Source: Hygrophila difformis
Lineage: Eukaryota > Streptophyta > Magnoliopsida > Lamiales > Acanthaceae
Direction: 5' to 3'
Length of the DNA: 64,000 nucleotides
Assembly (NCBI GenBank): GCA_030278955.1
Contig: JAOANR010000014.1
Span: forward strand, 15,006,068 to 15,070,067
Under the pieces are notes generated by a model. That model saw only the letters and a list, made by a program, of their open reading frames with translations. It was not told the DNA's origin and ran no database searches. A program made the position numbers and the translations under genes. Below, piece after piece: positions 1 to 10,431 of this stretch; positions within the stretch are counted from its first letter, which is position 1, and every line of letters starts with the position of its first letter.

Positions 1-2497
1 TTGTCTTCTCAAAATCCTTGATTTCGAATTCTTTTTTTTTTAAGTATTCGATTGCAGCATGTAACTCCTCAGGAGTTCCAATTAGATTAATATCATCAAC
101 ATATACTGCAATAAACACAAAATTTGATCCAGTTTTCTTTATAAAAACGCATGCGCATACTGGATCATTTGTATAACCTTCTTTAATCAAACACTCACTA
201 AGACGATTATACCACATTCGTCCTGATTGTTTGAGCCCATATAATGACTTTTGCAATTTTACTGAATATAATTCCTTACGCTTTGATTTAAATGCTTCGG
301 GCACTTTCATATAAATATCAGTATCTAATGACCCATATAAATACGCAGTAACAACATCCATAAAGCGCATTTCAAGCCTTTGGTATACTGCCAAACAGAT
401 TAGAAATCTGAATGTAATTCCATCCATCACAGATGAATATGTTTCATCATAATCAAAACCTGGTCTTTGGAAAAACCTTGAGCAACCAATCTGGTTTTAT
501 ATCGAATGATTTCATTCTGCTCATTTCTTTTTCTAACAAAAACGCATTTATAACCCACGGGTTTTGTACCTTCAGGTGTTTGGACTATAAGTCCAAAAAT
601 ATTTCGTTTTGCCAGCGAATCCAATTCAGATTGGATTGCATCTTTCCATTTTGGCCAATCAATTCTTTGTCAACATTCTTCAACCGAGCTGGGTTCTTGA
701 GCCTCACCTTGTTCCATTATTTCAAGTGCTACATTATAGGAAAATACATTATTCACATCAGTATCTTTCCTATTCCAGTATTTTCCATTAGTGACAAAAT
801 TTATTGAAGCTTCTATAACTTCTTCCTCTTCAGGAGTTTGCTCTTCAGGAGATTGAGTTTGTCACAATGTGAATCTCTCTTCTTTCGAGGATTCCTATCT
901 TTAGATCCAATGGGCTTCAGGCGTGTACTGGATTCATTAGCACTTGTTATTTTTCATTCAGGGACATTTAATTTAATTGGAACATTCACTGCTGGGATGT
1001 GTGATTTAGTAACTCTTCTGGAGTCACACATTGCATCTGGCAATTGATTTGCAATTCCTTGTAAATGAATAATTTTATGAACTTCAAGTTCACAATCCTT
1101 CATACGAGGATCAAGGAAATCAAATGTCATTTTCCAATTAATCTCTTTTCTCGGTTGATTCATATCTCCCCCTAATATCGGAAAATTTGATTCATTAAAA
1201 TGACAATCTGCAAACATTGCAGTAAATAAATCACCTGTTTTCGGTTCCAAGTATTTAATAATAGATGGTGATTTATATCCGACATATATTCCCAATCTCT
1301 GTTGGGGTCCCATTTTTGTACGTTGGGGCGGTGCAATTGGAACATATACCGCACACCCAAAAATTCTCAAATGTGAAACATTGGGCTCATGACCGAAAAC
1401 CAATTGTAGGGGAGAATATTTGTGATAACTTGTCGATCTTATTCTTACAAGTGTTGTTGCGTGCAATATGGCATGTCCCTAAGCTGATGTAGGTAACTTC
1501 GACCTTATCAATATTGGTCTTGCAATTAGTTGCAATCTTTTGATAAATGACTCTGTCAGGCCATTTTCAATTATGCCACAGGATGTTCAATAGTTATTTC
1601 AATGGACATGCAATAATCATTAAATGCACGTGATGAAAACTCAGCAGCATTATCCAATTTTATTTTCTTAATTGGATAGTCAGGGAGTTGTGCTCGCAAT
1701 TTGATTATCTGTGCAAGTAATTTTGCAAATGCTTGATTGCGAGTCGATAATAAACAAATGTGAGACCTTCTAGTTGATGCATCAACTAATACCATAAAAT
1801 ATTTAAATGGTTTACATGGTGGATCTACAGGCCCACATATATCACCGTGAATTCGTTCAAGAAATACAGGGGATTCAATTCCCACTTTACTTGTTGATGG
1901 TCTAATAATCAATTTTCCTTGTGAACACGCAACACATGTAAATTCACTTGAACCTGGAAATTTCTTTCCCTTCAGGGGATGACCATGCGTATTTTCAATT
2001 ATTCGCTTTATCATTGTACATCCGTGATGGCCAAAACGATCATGCCAAATCATAAATTCGGTTAGGATTATAGACTTCTGGTCTATTAAACTATGGGCTT
2101 CATTGGCATATATATTTGTATAATATAGCCCAGATGCAAGGGACGGTAATTTTTTCCAATACATGTTTCATACCATGAACTGTATTGGTAATCAATAAAT
2201 ATTCATCTGTCCCTTCAGTCAATGTCTCAATATGTTATCTATTTCTGCGAATATCTCTAAAACTCAACAAGTTTCTTCGGGAATTGGGAGATAATAGTGC
2301 ATTTTCAATAATGAGTTTTGTCCCTTCAGAAGGAACATTATAGCTCTTCCGGAGCCCTTGATCATATTTGCACTTCCACATATTGTATTAACTGGTGCAT
2401 CTCCCAGTTTTATATAAGATAAATAATTCTCATTTTTCAATATTGTGTGCGTACTGGCACTGTCAATTAGGCATGTCTCATTATAACTTGCATTCAT
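1..2497 (-). pseudogene. Copia pol remnant (protease, integrase, partial RT)
   Basis: Broken pol reading frame. Protease-like residues with the active-site region LIDSASTHTIL lie at 2264-2497. The GAG-pre-integrase and integrase core (HDRFGHHG, CVACSQGK, ERIHGDICGP) lie at 1571-2164. Integrase C-terminal sequence (FGHEPN, RIFGCAVYVP) follows at 954-1466. RT begins around 427-624 (KPVGYKCVFVRKR, RLVAQGF) and continues in other frames to position 1, including YVDD near position 90. Several frameshifts and stops separate the blocks, so no functional polyprotein can be made. Frames were joined by comparison with element B, not by an alignment program. Confidence 0.85.
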
Positions 2498-3342
2498 TTC
2501 TTCTTCTGGAAGAAAAATGCTATATTAATATCCATGCCAAATTGTACAATGGGTACATAGCAAAATTTGATACTTTAGCTAACAAAAGAGACAAAGAAAA
2601 ATATACTAGAAATAAGTATAACAAAAACATTAATCAATATTTTCCATAAAGTCATCTATATTGAAATTTGCCATGAAAGATGGTTCACCATCTATCATGA
2701 AAGGGTTAGCTGCTTCAGGAGCTGGAATGATTGGTATGATGATATCATCATTTGTAATCAAATTTATCTCTGGTGCCATTAGGTGTGATGCCAATATATC
2801 GTCAAATGAATCATCATGATCGACATCTTATCAGATGTATTTTTCTGGCACTAAACCTCTTCAGGGGTTTATAGGGCCTTTGTCGTTATATCGACAATTC
2901 ATTCTTTTGGGCTATTTAATTTTCGTCAAGATGGCACAACCCAATTTCACTTTCGATCACGATTTGATCAACATTTTTTATTTCGGGATAGCCATAATCA
3001 CACCTTTGATATTTTGATTCAGTCACATTCTCTTCAGGGAATGGATGAACACTTGTTGCTGTGGATTCATAGTTTTCAGCAATATTGAGCCAAGAGAGAT
3101 AGTACGATCATCTTCAAGTGACCGTATAATTTTCCCACAATTCAAGTGAATTTTTCAAGTATGACGTATTGTCACTTTAAAGGCCAATCAAATTGATAGC
3201 GCAAACATATTATAGCAATTGCTCTGTCGGTACACATGACCAAACTAAAAACCCATTAGATCTGTTGGTATAACCAAACTAAGATCCATGGACCCTGTTG
3301 GTATTCATTACCAGGATTAAGAGTAAGCTAGTTTGTTGCAAT

Positions 3343-3507
3343 TTACTCAATCTTGACTTTTTCAGAATTTGCCATATCATTTCCCTTTACAATAGTTCTC
3401 TCCAAATTCATTGATTCAAGATGCATCTTTACATCTATAGCCCATAGTTGATAGTTTCTTCCGGAAACTTCAAGGGGCGTAAACAGTTGTTTTGCAAGGT
3501 TAGACAT
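3343..3507 (-). pseudogene. Gag N-terminal stub of copia element A
   Basis: A 54-residue open frame starts at the minus-strand ATG (3507-3505) and ends at TAA (3345-3343). It reads like the first residues of copia gag: FTPLEVSGRNYQLW followed by KMHLESMNLE, the usual start of the UBN2/gag domain. The rest of gag, including any CCHC zinc knuckle, is missing. Non-coding leader sequence follows until the protease at about 2500. Element B has the matching stub and the same gap, so the loss is probably a family feature. Confidence 0.7.
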
Positions 3508-3654
3508 GATTTATATTGAAAATAGTATAAATATATTACCTAGGATGACCTCCTTGTAGACTTGAAAATTTTCGGAAGAACCCCGGTATGAACTTGTATT
3601 TCGGCAAACCTCGAATAGAACCCAACTGGTATTTCAGCGAAATTCGAACAACCC

Positions 3655-3668
3655 TTGTGTTGATAACG
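3655..3668 (-). promoter_or_regulatory. Primer-binding-site region of copia element A
   Basis: Immediately inside the 5' LTR the minus strand reads CGTTATCAACAC. It parallels CGTTATCAGCACGA in element B. It is the expected place for the minus-strand primer site, but I did not assign the primer tRNA. Confidence 0.5.
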
Positions 3669-4033
3669 TGTTATAGAAATATAACTTCTATAGACCTATT
3701 AGCTTATGTATATAGGCTTGAAGAACATAAAGGAAGACAGTTAAGCGTAGGAATGGAAATAGCAGGGGAATGCAGTGAATTAGAGAATTAGGTTGAGAGA
3801 TTGAAGATGAAGTATGTTATCCTCGTTCCATTACTCAGCTATTTATAGTGATTCATACAAGACTACATTTAGGTTGTACTACTATGTACTATAATACACA
3901 AGACTACATTTAGGCTGTACTATTATGTACTACAATACACAAGACTACATTTAGACTGTAATACTATGTACTGCAATACACAAAACCACATACTTTTTGT
4001 AGTATTATGTAGTGAAGACATCCAACCTACACA
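3669..4033 (-). repeat. 5' LTR of copia element A
   Basis: The inner edge is fixed by comparison with element B: on the minus strand the LTR ends TTTCTATAACA and is followed by CGTTATCA, as in element B. The outer edge (TGTGTAGGTTGG on the minus strand) is inferred. Most of the LTR is unlike that of element B. It holds three 41-bp tandem units plus a degenerate fourth. Confidence 0.6.
3859..4014. repeat. 41-bp tandem repeat inside the LTR
   Basis: Three near-identical 41-bp units (3859-3899, 3900-3940, 3941-3981) each start AAGACTACATTTAG and end ACAATACAC or a close variant. A degenerate fourth unit follows. Tandem repeats in the U3 part of LTRs often carry enhancer-like motifs; that role here is an inference. 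Confidence 0.85.
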
Positions 4034-4037
4034 CTTA

Positions 4038-4590
4038 TGGTCATCAATAACCCAACCCAACACAACCCAACCTCTAAATATAATATTAATTTATCTCGCA
4101 TCCACCTATACAACCCACAACCAAATTTAATTTCTACTACCATTAACAACCCAACCCAACCCAACTCAATTCTAATTTAATTTTATTTTACTTTATTTTT
4201 AAATTCATTCCATTAAACATTTAACCTTAACTCTTAACCTTTTAAATTTTTAATTAATTTTATTTAATACTAGTAAATAAATTTAAAAATTAGATTATAA
4301 ATAAACTCTTAACTTATTAGTAAATATTAAAATTAATACTAATAAAAATAATACAATAAAATTAATATAAATAAAAATTAATAAAAATTCACCCAAAAAT
4401 ATATTTATTTATCACCCAATCATACAATGCCAAGTGGCATTGTATGATTGGATCCCCTCTCATAACCTTAGGTTGGCCATCCAACCAAAGTCATGAAAGG
4501 TCATGAGTTTTTATTTATTTTAATATTATTTTTATTATTTCTTTTACTTGTCTTTTTTATGATGACCCCAAATGGGGGTCATTGATGACT
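4038..4590. mobile_element. Candidate MITE with TTA target duplication
   Basis: The ends TGGTCATCAAT and ATTGATGACT are imperfect inverted repeats flanked by TTA on both sides (4035-4037 and 4591-4593). The TTA duplication suits PIF/Harbinger (Tourist) MITEs. The interior is AT-rich and holds several hairpins: 4416-4432 pairs perfectly with 4435-4451, and shorter ones lie at 4470-4487 and 4561-4581. The terminal match has a gap, so the call is tentative. Confidence 0.4.
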
Positions 4591-4593
4591 TTA

Positions 4594-6060
4594 CGTGTTT
4601 AACATGTTTCTATTTCTTTTTGAATCCGAATCTTTACTTAAACCGTTAAAGTCACCTATCACTCAGTCAAAACGCAGGTAGTAGTAACAATACTAATGTA
4701 CCAATTGAGTTAGGCTCCTGAACTATTATATTCAGGATTGTTCTGAACATGATGCATTTTTATTCATTCATGCTAGGAAGATATGAGGGGTTAGACTTAT
4801 CTAAATGAATGGGAACGTAAATATGGAATGAATATGTAATTAGAATTTAATTAATGCCATTATTACCTACCCAATTAAATGTATGCCTTTTGGATGTTTC
4901 TTGCCCACATTGATTTGTAATCCGAGTGTGAACAATTATGCATGTCTGAAATTTTGGCTGCTGGATCCGTTCCCGGAATATGCTAGATTTAAATTCGATA
5001 CCCGAAGATGATGAAAACCTTGATGTAAATGATAGCACACATGTTAATTGTATTTTTAAAAAAATAAAACCTTAAAGTTTGTGTCACAATTTGTGTAGGA
5101 TTTCGAGTATGGAATTTCTTTATATCATCAAGAAAGAATAATGGAATATCATGCATAAATTTATAAAGAAGTGTAAAATTAAATAACCCAAAATATAAGG
5201 CGGGTTTAGACAGAAGTTGGTACACAGAGATGAAATAGCTGGAGGTGAGAGTAATTTATTTTTGGCTAAAAAGATGGCAAAACGATTGGGTGGACTGCAA
5301 ACATCTGCTATCCAATTTCCCTCTCATTTGGGTGGAATAATTTTTAGATAGCGGGATGGCCTTATATGTCAGTTGCCACTGTCACTTAGACCTCCACTCT
5401 CTGTGAAGTTGGAAGTAAAAACCCACATGCTCTTTTACTGCAATAATTATTAGACGACATTGGCAAATATCATCTAACATTACTTCAACTCGGAATTTAG
5501 GTTTGAAATTAAGATAAAGGAAGAGAAACTGTATCCGGATAGGAGTCAGCTGAGCAGCAATTATAATCCCGGATGGACGAACCGCCAAGGCTTCCACCGA
5601 CCACTATCCGGACCATGCAAAATAACAACTAGTAATTAATATTCAGACTACGAGCTAGTTTATCAGTGTGGGAATACCCGCCAACATTAGTCTGATATAT
5701 TCCTTACTAGCCGTTTCACACAACACAGGTAAAGACCAAAATAAATAAAAGAAAAATATTTTTGGGTTATCTTGTATGAGAGGCATTGGTTTCTCATGCA
5801 ATGATATGGAAATTGATCCATATTTACTCATTATGTCTAAATAATAACTCATTCCATAATTAATTAATTAATTAAAGTCCGGATTATATACTTAGATCAT
5901 TAGAGTTTAATTTTGTAGAAAAGTCTTTTAATGGAAATTGAACAAAGTTCTTTATATCAAATTAATCATGGGTTGAGATCATTGGATTTCAACCTCAAAA
6001 TATTAATACAAAGGTTCAATTAATTAAGTGAGGAAAATGGAGAAATGGAAAATTTTGGCA
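4594..6060. other. Intergenic, no gene recognised
   Basis: AT-rich sequence. The only open frames are short and resemble no family I recognise, and I saw no RNA gene or clear transposon end. Confidence 0.5.
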
Positions 6061-6069
6061 AAAAATGCC

Positions 6070-6330
6070 AATTACGACGCTAGGCGGATTTTACGACGCT
6101 ATCCTAGGATAGCGTCGTGGGTATAGCGACGTAGGTGGGTTTTTGTGATAAATGAAGTATTTTGGGGTCCTACGACCCTAGCCAAAAATTACGACGCTAT
6201 CCTTGGATAACGTCGTGGGTATAGCGTCGTAGGACAAATTTTTGATTAAGTCCGAAGCAACTACGACGTCAAACCTCCCTTACGTCGCTAACCTGGGTTA
6301 GCGTCGTAGGGCGGTTAGCGTCGTAGCTGT
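6070..6330. repeat. Array of CGACGCTA/TAGCGTCG palindromes
   Basis: Three palindromes spaced about 90-100 bp apart: 6093-6118 is a perfect 26-bp palindrome centred on CCTAGG, 6191-6216 is an imperfect copy, and 6281-6308 is a third with a different core. Extra half-sites (AGCGTCGTAG, AGCGACGTAG) lie between them. The unit context (GTCGTGGGTATAGCG) also recurs, so this is a degenerate tandem array of hairpins. Confidence 0.8.
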
Positions 6331-6344
6331 CCCAGAACATAAGT

Positions 6345-6427
6345 GTTGGTCGGGTAATGCAATCTATGCGATTGCAAACCCTAAAATAGTTGGTCGGGTA
6401 ATGCAATCTATGCGATTGCAAACCCTA
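6345..6427. repeat. 44-bp tandem duplication
   Basis: Two adjacent copies starting GTTGGTCGGGTAATGCAATC at 6345 and 6389, identical over almost the whole unit. Confidence 0.9.
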
Positions 6428-6432
6428 TTTTT

Positions 6433-7430
6433 CGGATTTTATGGTCCACTGTTTGGTATTAACCAATTGTGTCGTGACACTATGCGTACCCCGACGTAGT
6501 GGTATATCAACAATTTCCCAAAATTTCCTCAAATTTTAAGAAGTATGCACAAACACAATAATATCATCCATATCTTAGATCTATTAAACTAAAACTAAAA
6601 ATAAAAATAAAATAAAATAAAACTAAAAAGTAATAAAAACCAACACTAAGCAAGAATAAAATCTAAACTACCCTATTAAATCTAAAAAGGGATGAACATC
6701 TAGCATTTGTGCACTTATTAAAACTAAACAAAGTATTTAAACTAACTAAAACACAAAAACATTGGTCAAATGACCCAAAATAAAATCAAACAGTAACTAA
6801 CCACAACAAATTTTTGGGAAACATTTTCTTATAACATCAAAAACTAAGAATTGGTTCAAATACACCCATTAGTTGAATGTTCCAAAACCATAAATCTATT
6901 CTAAAAAAAACTGTAAAGAATATAAAAAGTGGCTAACTACATCTATTAATCCATTTACAAACTAAAAACAAGAAAATGAAAACTGGTGCTATAATGGAAA
7001 CTACATTACATAAAATAAAATTAAACTATCTACTCTAAATTAAGAGCCAAACTGCTCTCTCCAAGAACAGCAGAATAAATTTTCAAAGTGTGTGTTGGCT
7101 GTGTTCACGAAGAACAAAACAGCTATTTATAGCTGTGAGGAAAACCCTAGGCCCAATGGAACTGTTGACAGCATAGGGAGAGACGGGAGCTGGGGTCCAG
7201 GGTATAGGACAAATATTATTGCACTGTGGGAGTTTTGGTCCCAGGATCCCCCAATTCTTTCAACATGTGAGCAAATTTGGAGAAGGCTCCGGTTATATAC
7301 ACTCCTATTTTTACTTCACACACAAAAAATAATAGGATAAGGGCACACCATAATTTTTTTCCCACTTTACCCTTTCAATTAAATGAGGACCAGTAGACCA
7401 GATTTTTTTTTTTTTATCTCCAAGCAGTAA
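6433..7430. other. Intergenic, no gene recognised
   Basis: A-rich sequence to about 7050, then a segment with TATTTATAG at about 7123 followed by less AT-rich sequence. The longest frame (7092-7340) shows no recognisable domain. It may belong to the repeat that carries the neighbouring palindrome arrays, but no element ends were found. Confidence 0.4.
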
Positions 7431-8065
7431 ACGGCCATGGATATCCATGGCCGTGTAGCAGAAAACGTCCAACACTGGACATTTGCTTGGAGAGTCAAAC
7501 AGCCACTAGTGGCCATTTTCCTTCAAGTGTGGCCGGCCATCACTGGCCGTTTGCCTCACACTTCACTTTTTTTTTTTCTTTTCCTAAATTCTGAATTGTG
7601 TTTCTAGAAGCATATTACTAATATATATTTGCTTATTATCTCATGTGGTGTTCGTGTTCGTGTCCCACAGACAGCCTCATACAGACGACACCCTCAAACT
7701 GTCCCTACTATCAAACTCTTTCTCTGTGGAAAATAGGTGGGAGTAGTCACTTATAACATCCAAACTCAATTCATTCTTTTCGTAGGCAACACCCTCATCG
7801 CTTGATGGCACGCAATTGAGCTACAATAAAGAAAACAAAGAAATGAATTAAACAGATTAATAAAAGAATTAAACAGATTAATAAAAGTAATAAAACAGAG
7901 GGAAAAAAAGGAAAGAACGGCCAATAATGGCCGTTCTTCTTTGGAGCGGACCGGCCAGCGTTGGCCGGCCGCCTCTTCATTATCACGGCCAGTGCTGGCC
8001 GTTTTTATGTGAAGTCCCCCGGCCAGTAATGGCCGTTCCTATTTGAGCGTGTCGGAATTGGCCGT
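7431..8065. repeat. Array of CGGCCA-N4-TGGCCG hairpins
   Basis: Clustered GGCC-containing palindromes: a perfect 24-mer at 7431-7454, then 7502-7513, 7913-7938 (11-bp arms, 4-base loop), 7951-7968, 7986-8003 and 8020-8035, plus weaker ones near 7467-7480 and 7540-7560. Arms share CGGCCA/TGGCCG while the loops differ (ATAA, GCGT, GTGC, GTAA). Two clusters are separated by about 350 bp of T-rich sequence. No open reading frame explains the pattern. Confidence 0.85.
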
Positions 8066-8339
8066 TGGTTCTTTCTCCAAAACAAATCAAAACTCCACGC
8101 ACACAGCCATATTGCATTCAAATGTAAAAAAACTTACGGGTTTTATGAATTTGTACTCGTATTCTTATTTGAGTTTGTGTGTGCCCAAGAGAATGCCTAA
8201 TCGATTATTTGTGTGCCCCTAATCCTTATTAAAAGAGTGCCTAATCACAATTTTTTAACTAGGGGTATATATGATATTTTATCTAAAAATGTGTGTGCCC
8301 CTAACCTTATTTGTGTACATATAACCGCTGCCTTTGGAG

Positions 8340-9005
8340 AATTTGAAATTGGGGCAGCGGACGACGCTAACCAATTCCACACGCTACGCCGGTACACTCG
8401 GGACGACGCTAAAGCCGACGACGTAATACGGCGCTGAGCATTGGACGACGCTGGAGGACTCCGTCGTAGCTTGAAGGGTGGATGGCGACATGGCGTCGTA
8501 TGTTTTTCTGCCGGCGATGAGGAGGGGAGCTTCGGAGGCTTCATCGGAGTTGGGGATGGTGACTGGAGAAGGAGGTAGGATGGCGGGCTGCCGGAGATTG
8601 AGGAAGCTCGCCGGAAAAGATGACCAAGGGCGGATTGGCTGCTGTTCCCGATTGAGGACTGCCGGCGAGCTTAGAAGCTTGATGGTGGCGGATGACGATT
8701 AGGGTTGTTTGAGCAGCATAGGAGAGATGAGCAGCATGGTTGGAATGGGAACTATGGCTGCTGCTATGACTTCCGGAGCTTGGGGTTGAGGGTGGTCTTG
8801 GAGTTGGATGGCCGGAGTTGTTGCCGGTTGTCGCGATTTTGCAATCGGAGATGGAGGGAGGTGGGGACGACGGCGACGAGATTTGGCCGGAGCAAGGTTG
8901 ATGATCGGCGCTTCGTTGTGGCTGTGTTCCCGTTCAATTTGCAAATTGGGGGAGAAGACTTGGTGGGCCCCACCTGCATACAAATTCAATTTTGATTAAT
9001 TCATT
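8340..9005. repeat. GCCGGA-rich GC segment, copy 1
   Basis: A GC-rich island rich in GCCGGA/CCGGCG. Short frames exist on both strands but give low-complexity peptides without domains. It ends with GGGCCCCACCTGCA, closely matching the end of the segment at 32.2-33.0 kb (GGGACCCACCTGCA). It could be a repeat family or a non-coding transcript. Copia element B is inserted at its right edge. Confidence 0.5.
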
Positions 9006-9010
9006 CATTT

Positions 9011-9404
9011 TGTTATGCATGTAAACAAGATTGTGAATGTCTAGTGTTCAACATGTGAATATCCATGTTCATGCCTTGATCATAAGGTTAGACATGTGAA
9101 AGTCTTGAAATGCATATGCCTTGATTATGAGGTTAGTAAATAGTGAGAGGATAAAAAAGTTTATAAATAGCCTATGTAATGTATTGAGAAAAGAGAGAAA
9201 AATTTTATGCAAGCTTAATACTTGTTTCATCTCATGCCATAATTGTTACACTTTATCCATTTTATTATCCCACCTTTAAACTTCATTTCTTTCACCATTT
9301 AATCCCAATTTCCATTACAATACTTCCACTATAAACACAAGCTAATAAGCCATATACCATTTTATTATACACATACATAAATAAATATAGTTATTTCTAT
9401 AACA
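9011..9404 (+). repeat. 5' LTR of copia element B
   Basis: 394 bp, starting TGTTATGCATG and ending TTCTATAACA. It is followed by CGTTATCAGCACGA, the presumed primer site. Confidence 0.95.
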
Positions 9405-9421
9405 CGTTATCAGCACGAGCT
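9405..9421 (+). promoter_or_regulatory. Primer-binding-site region of copia element B
   Basis: CGTTATCAGCACGAG directly follows the LTR. The same CGTTATCA occurs at the matching place in element A. The primer tRNA was not assigned. Confidence 0.55.
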
Positions 9422-9562
9422 CTATTAGAGTTTGCCAATTCTACCAAGGTTTTGTTGGAGTTCTGTTGTAAATTTGATTCATACCGGGGTTCTGCCAAAA
9501 TTTTTCAAATCCAGAAGAAAATCACTTGAGGTAATATATTACAACTATTTTCAATATCAGTT

Positions 9563-9710
9563 ATGACTAATTTTTCAAAACAGGAATCTATGCCGTTGGA
9601 AAGATCCGGGGATTAATTATTTATCTTGAAATATGGATATTAAGATTTATTTGGAAACAATGGGTCTAGAAAAGACCATTATAAAAAAAAATACGGCCAC
9701 AGGCCTAGAC
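9563..9710 (+). pseudogene. Gag N-terminal stub of copia element B
   Basis: From ATG 9563 a broken frame contains DIKIYLETMGLEKTI, which matches DVKMHLESMNLERTI in the stub of element A. It carries stops and a frameshift. After about 9660 it runs into an A-rich stretch with a duplicated ACGGCCACAGGCC motif. No capsid or zinc-knuckle coding sequence follows before the protease. Confidence 0.65.
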
Positions 9711-10431
9711 CGCAGAAAAAAAAAATACGGCCACAGGCCAAGACCTAGAAAAACAAAACGGTCAAAAGATCATATTGGTCTATATATGGGAAATAAGCAT
9801 TTTGCCAATTCTTATTTTTGATAAGAGATAGTGACAGTTCCCTTAATGTGGGGGCAAATGGCAGCTCTTTGATAAAATAAAGATTTTTGGCTGAAATCCC
9901 AAATGCGGGGCATCATAATGACTGCAAGACTATAAGTCTGTAAATGATATAAATCAGTCATGTTCAGAATAATGTCACGATTGAGATATGTGACAATATA
10001 TTAATAAAAATGACATTAATACCAACAGAGTCCATAAATCTTAGTTCGGTTATACCAACAGATTTCGTGGGTCTTTAGTTTGGTGTGTACTGACAGAGTC
10101 AGATTCTTAAATGGCAAAATAATTGCCAGAAATTATGCCTCTAAAAGGCGAAGCAATTGAAGAAAAATGCTATCAATATGGCAGGAGGACATAGTTCCAT
10201 AATTTGTCGTACGACTAATGAATTGGTACTAGTTACCGAGAATTATTGATAAATAAAGCAAATAAAGGTTGAAATAAACCTTGCTAAAGTACGACAATAT
10301 AAATATTACAAAAGGCCATTATTGATATGCTAAATATATCATCGAAAGATATACAAATTTCTTCAATGATACAATATTATTATATTGTTTTTATTACGCT
10401 TTGAATTTTTTTTAATTTCTGCTATATTATT

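Larger units (their letters stand above)
1..4033 (-). mobile_element. Copia element A, 5' part, decayed, cut by window start
   Basis: A Ty1/copia retrotransposon on the minus strand. From right to left it holds a 5' LTR, a primer-site region, a gag stub, a non-coding leader, protease, integrase and part of reverse transcriptase; RNase H and the 3' LTR lie outside the window. The proteins closely match copia element B at 9.0-14.6 kb (shared motifs such as FGHEPN and RIFGCAVYVPIAPPQRTKMGP), so the two belong to one family. The reading frame is broken repeatedly. The RT catalytic motif is still YVDD (about 90). The outer LTR end is inferred from a TG..CA boundary, because the other LTR and the target duplication are not visible. 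Confidence 0.85.

Noticed and set aside
6070..8065. CRISPR-like array
   Set aside because: Spacing and units are irregular, repeats are palindromes with variable loops, and the context is a plant nuclear genome.
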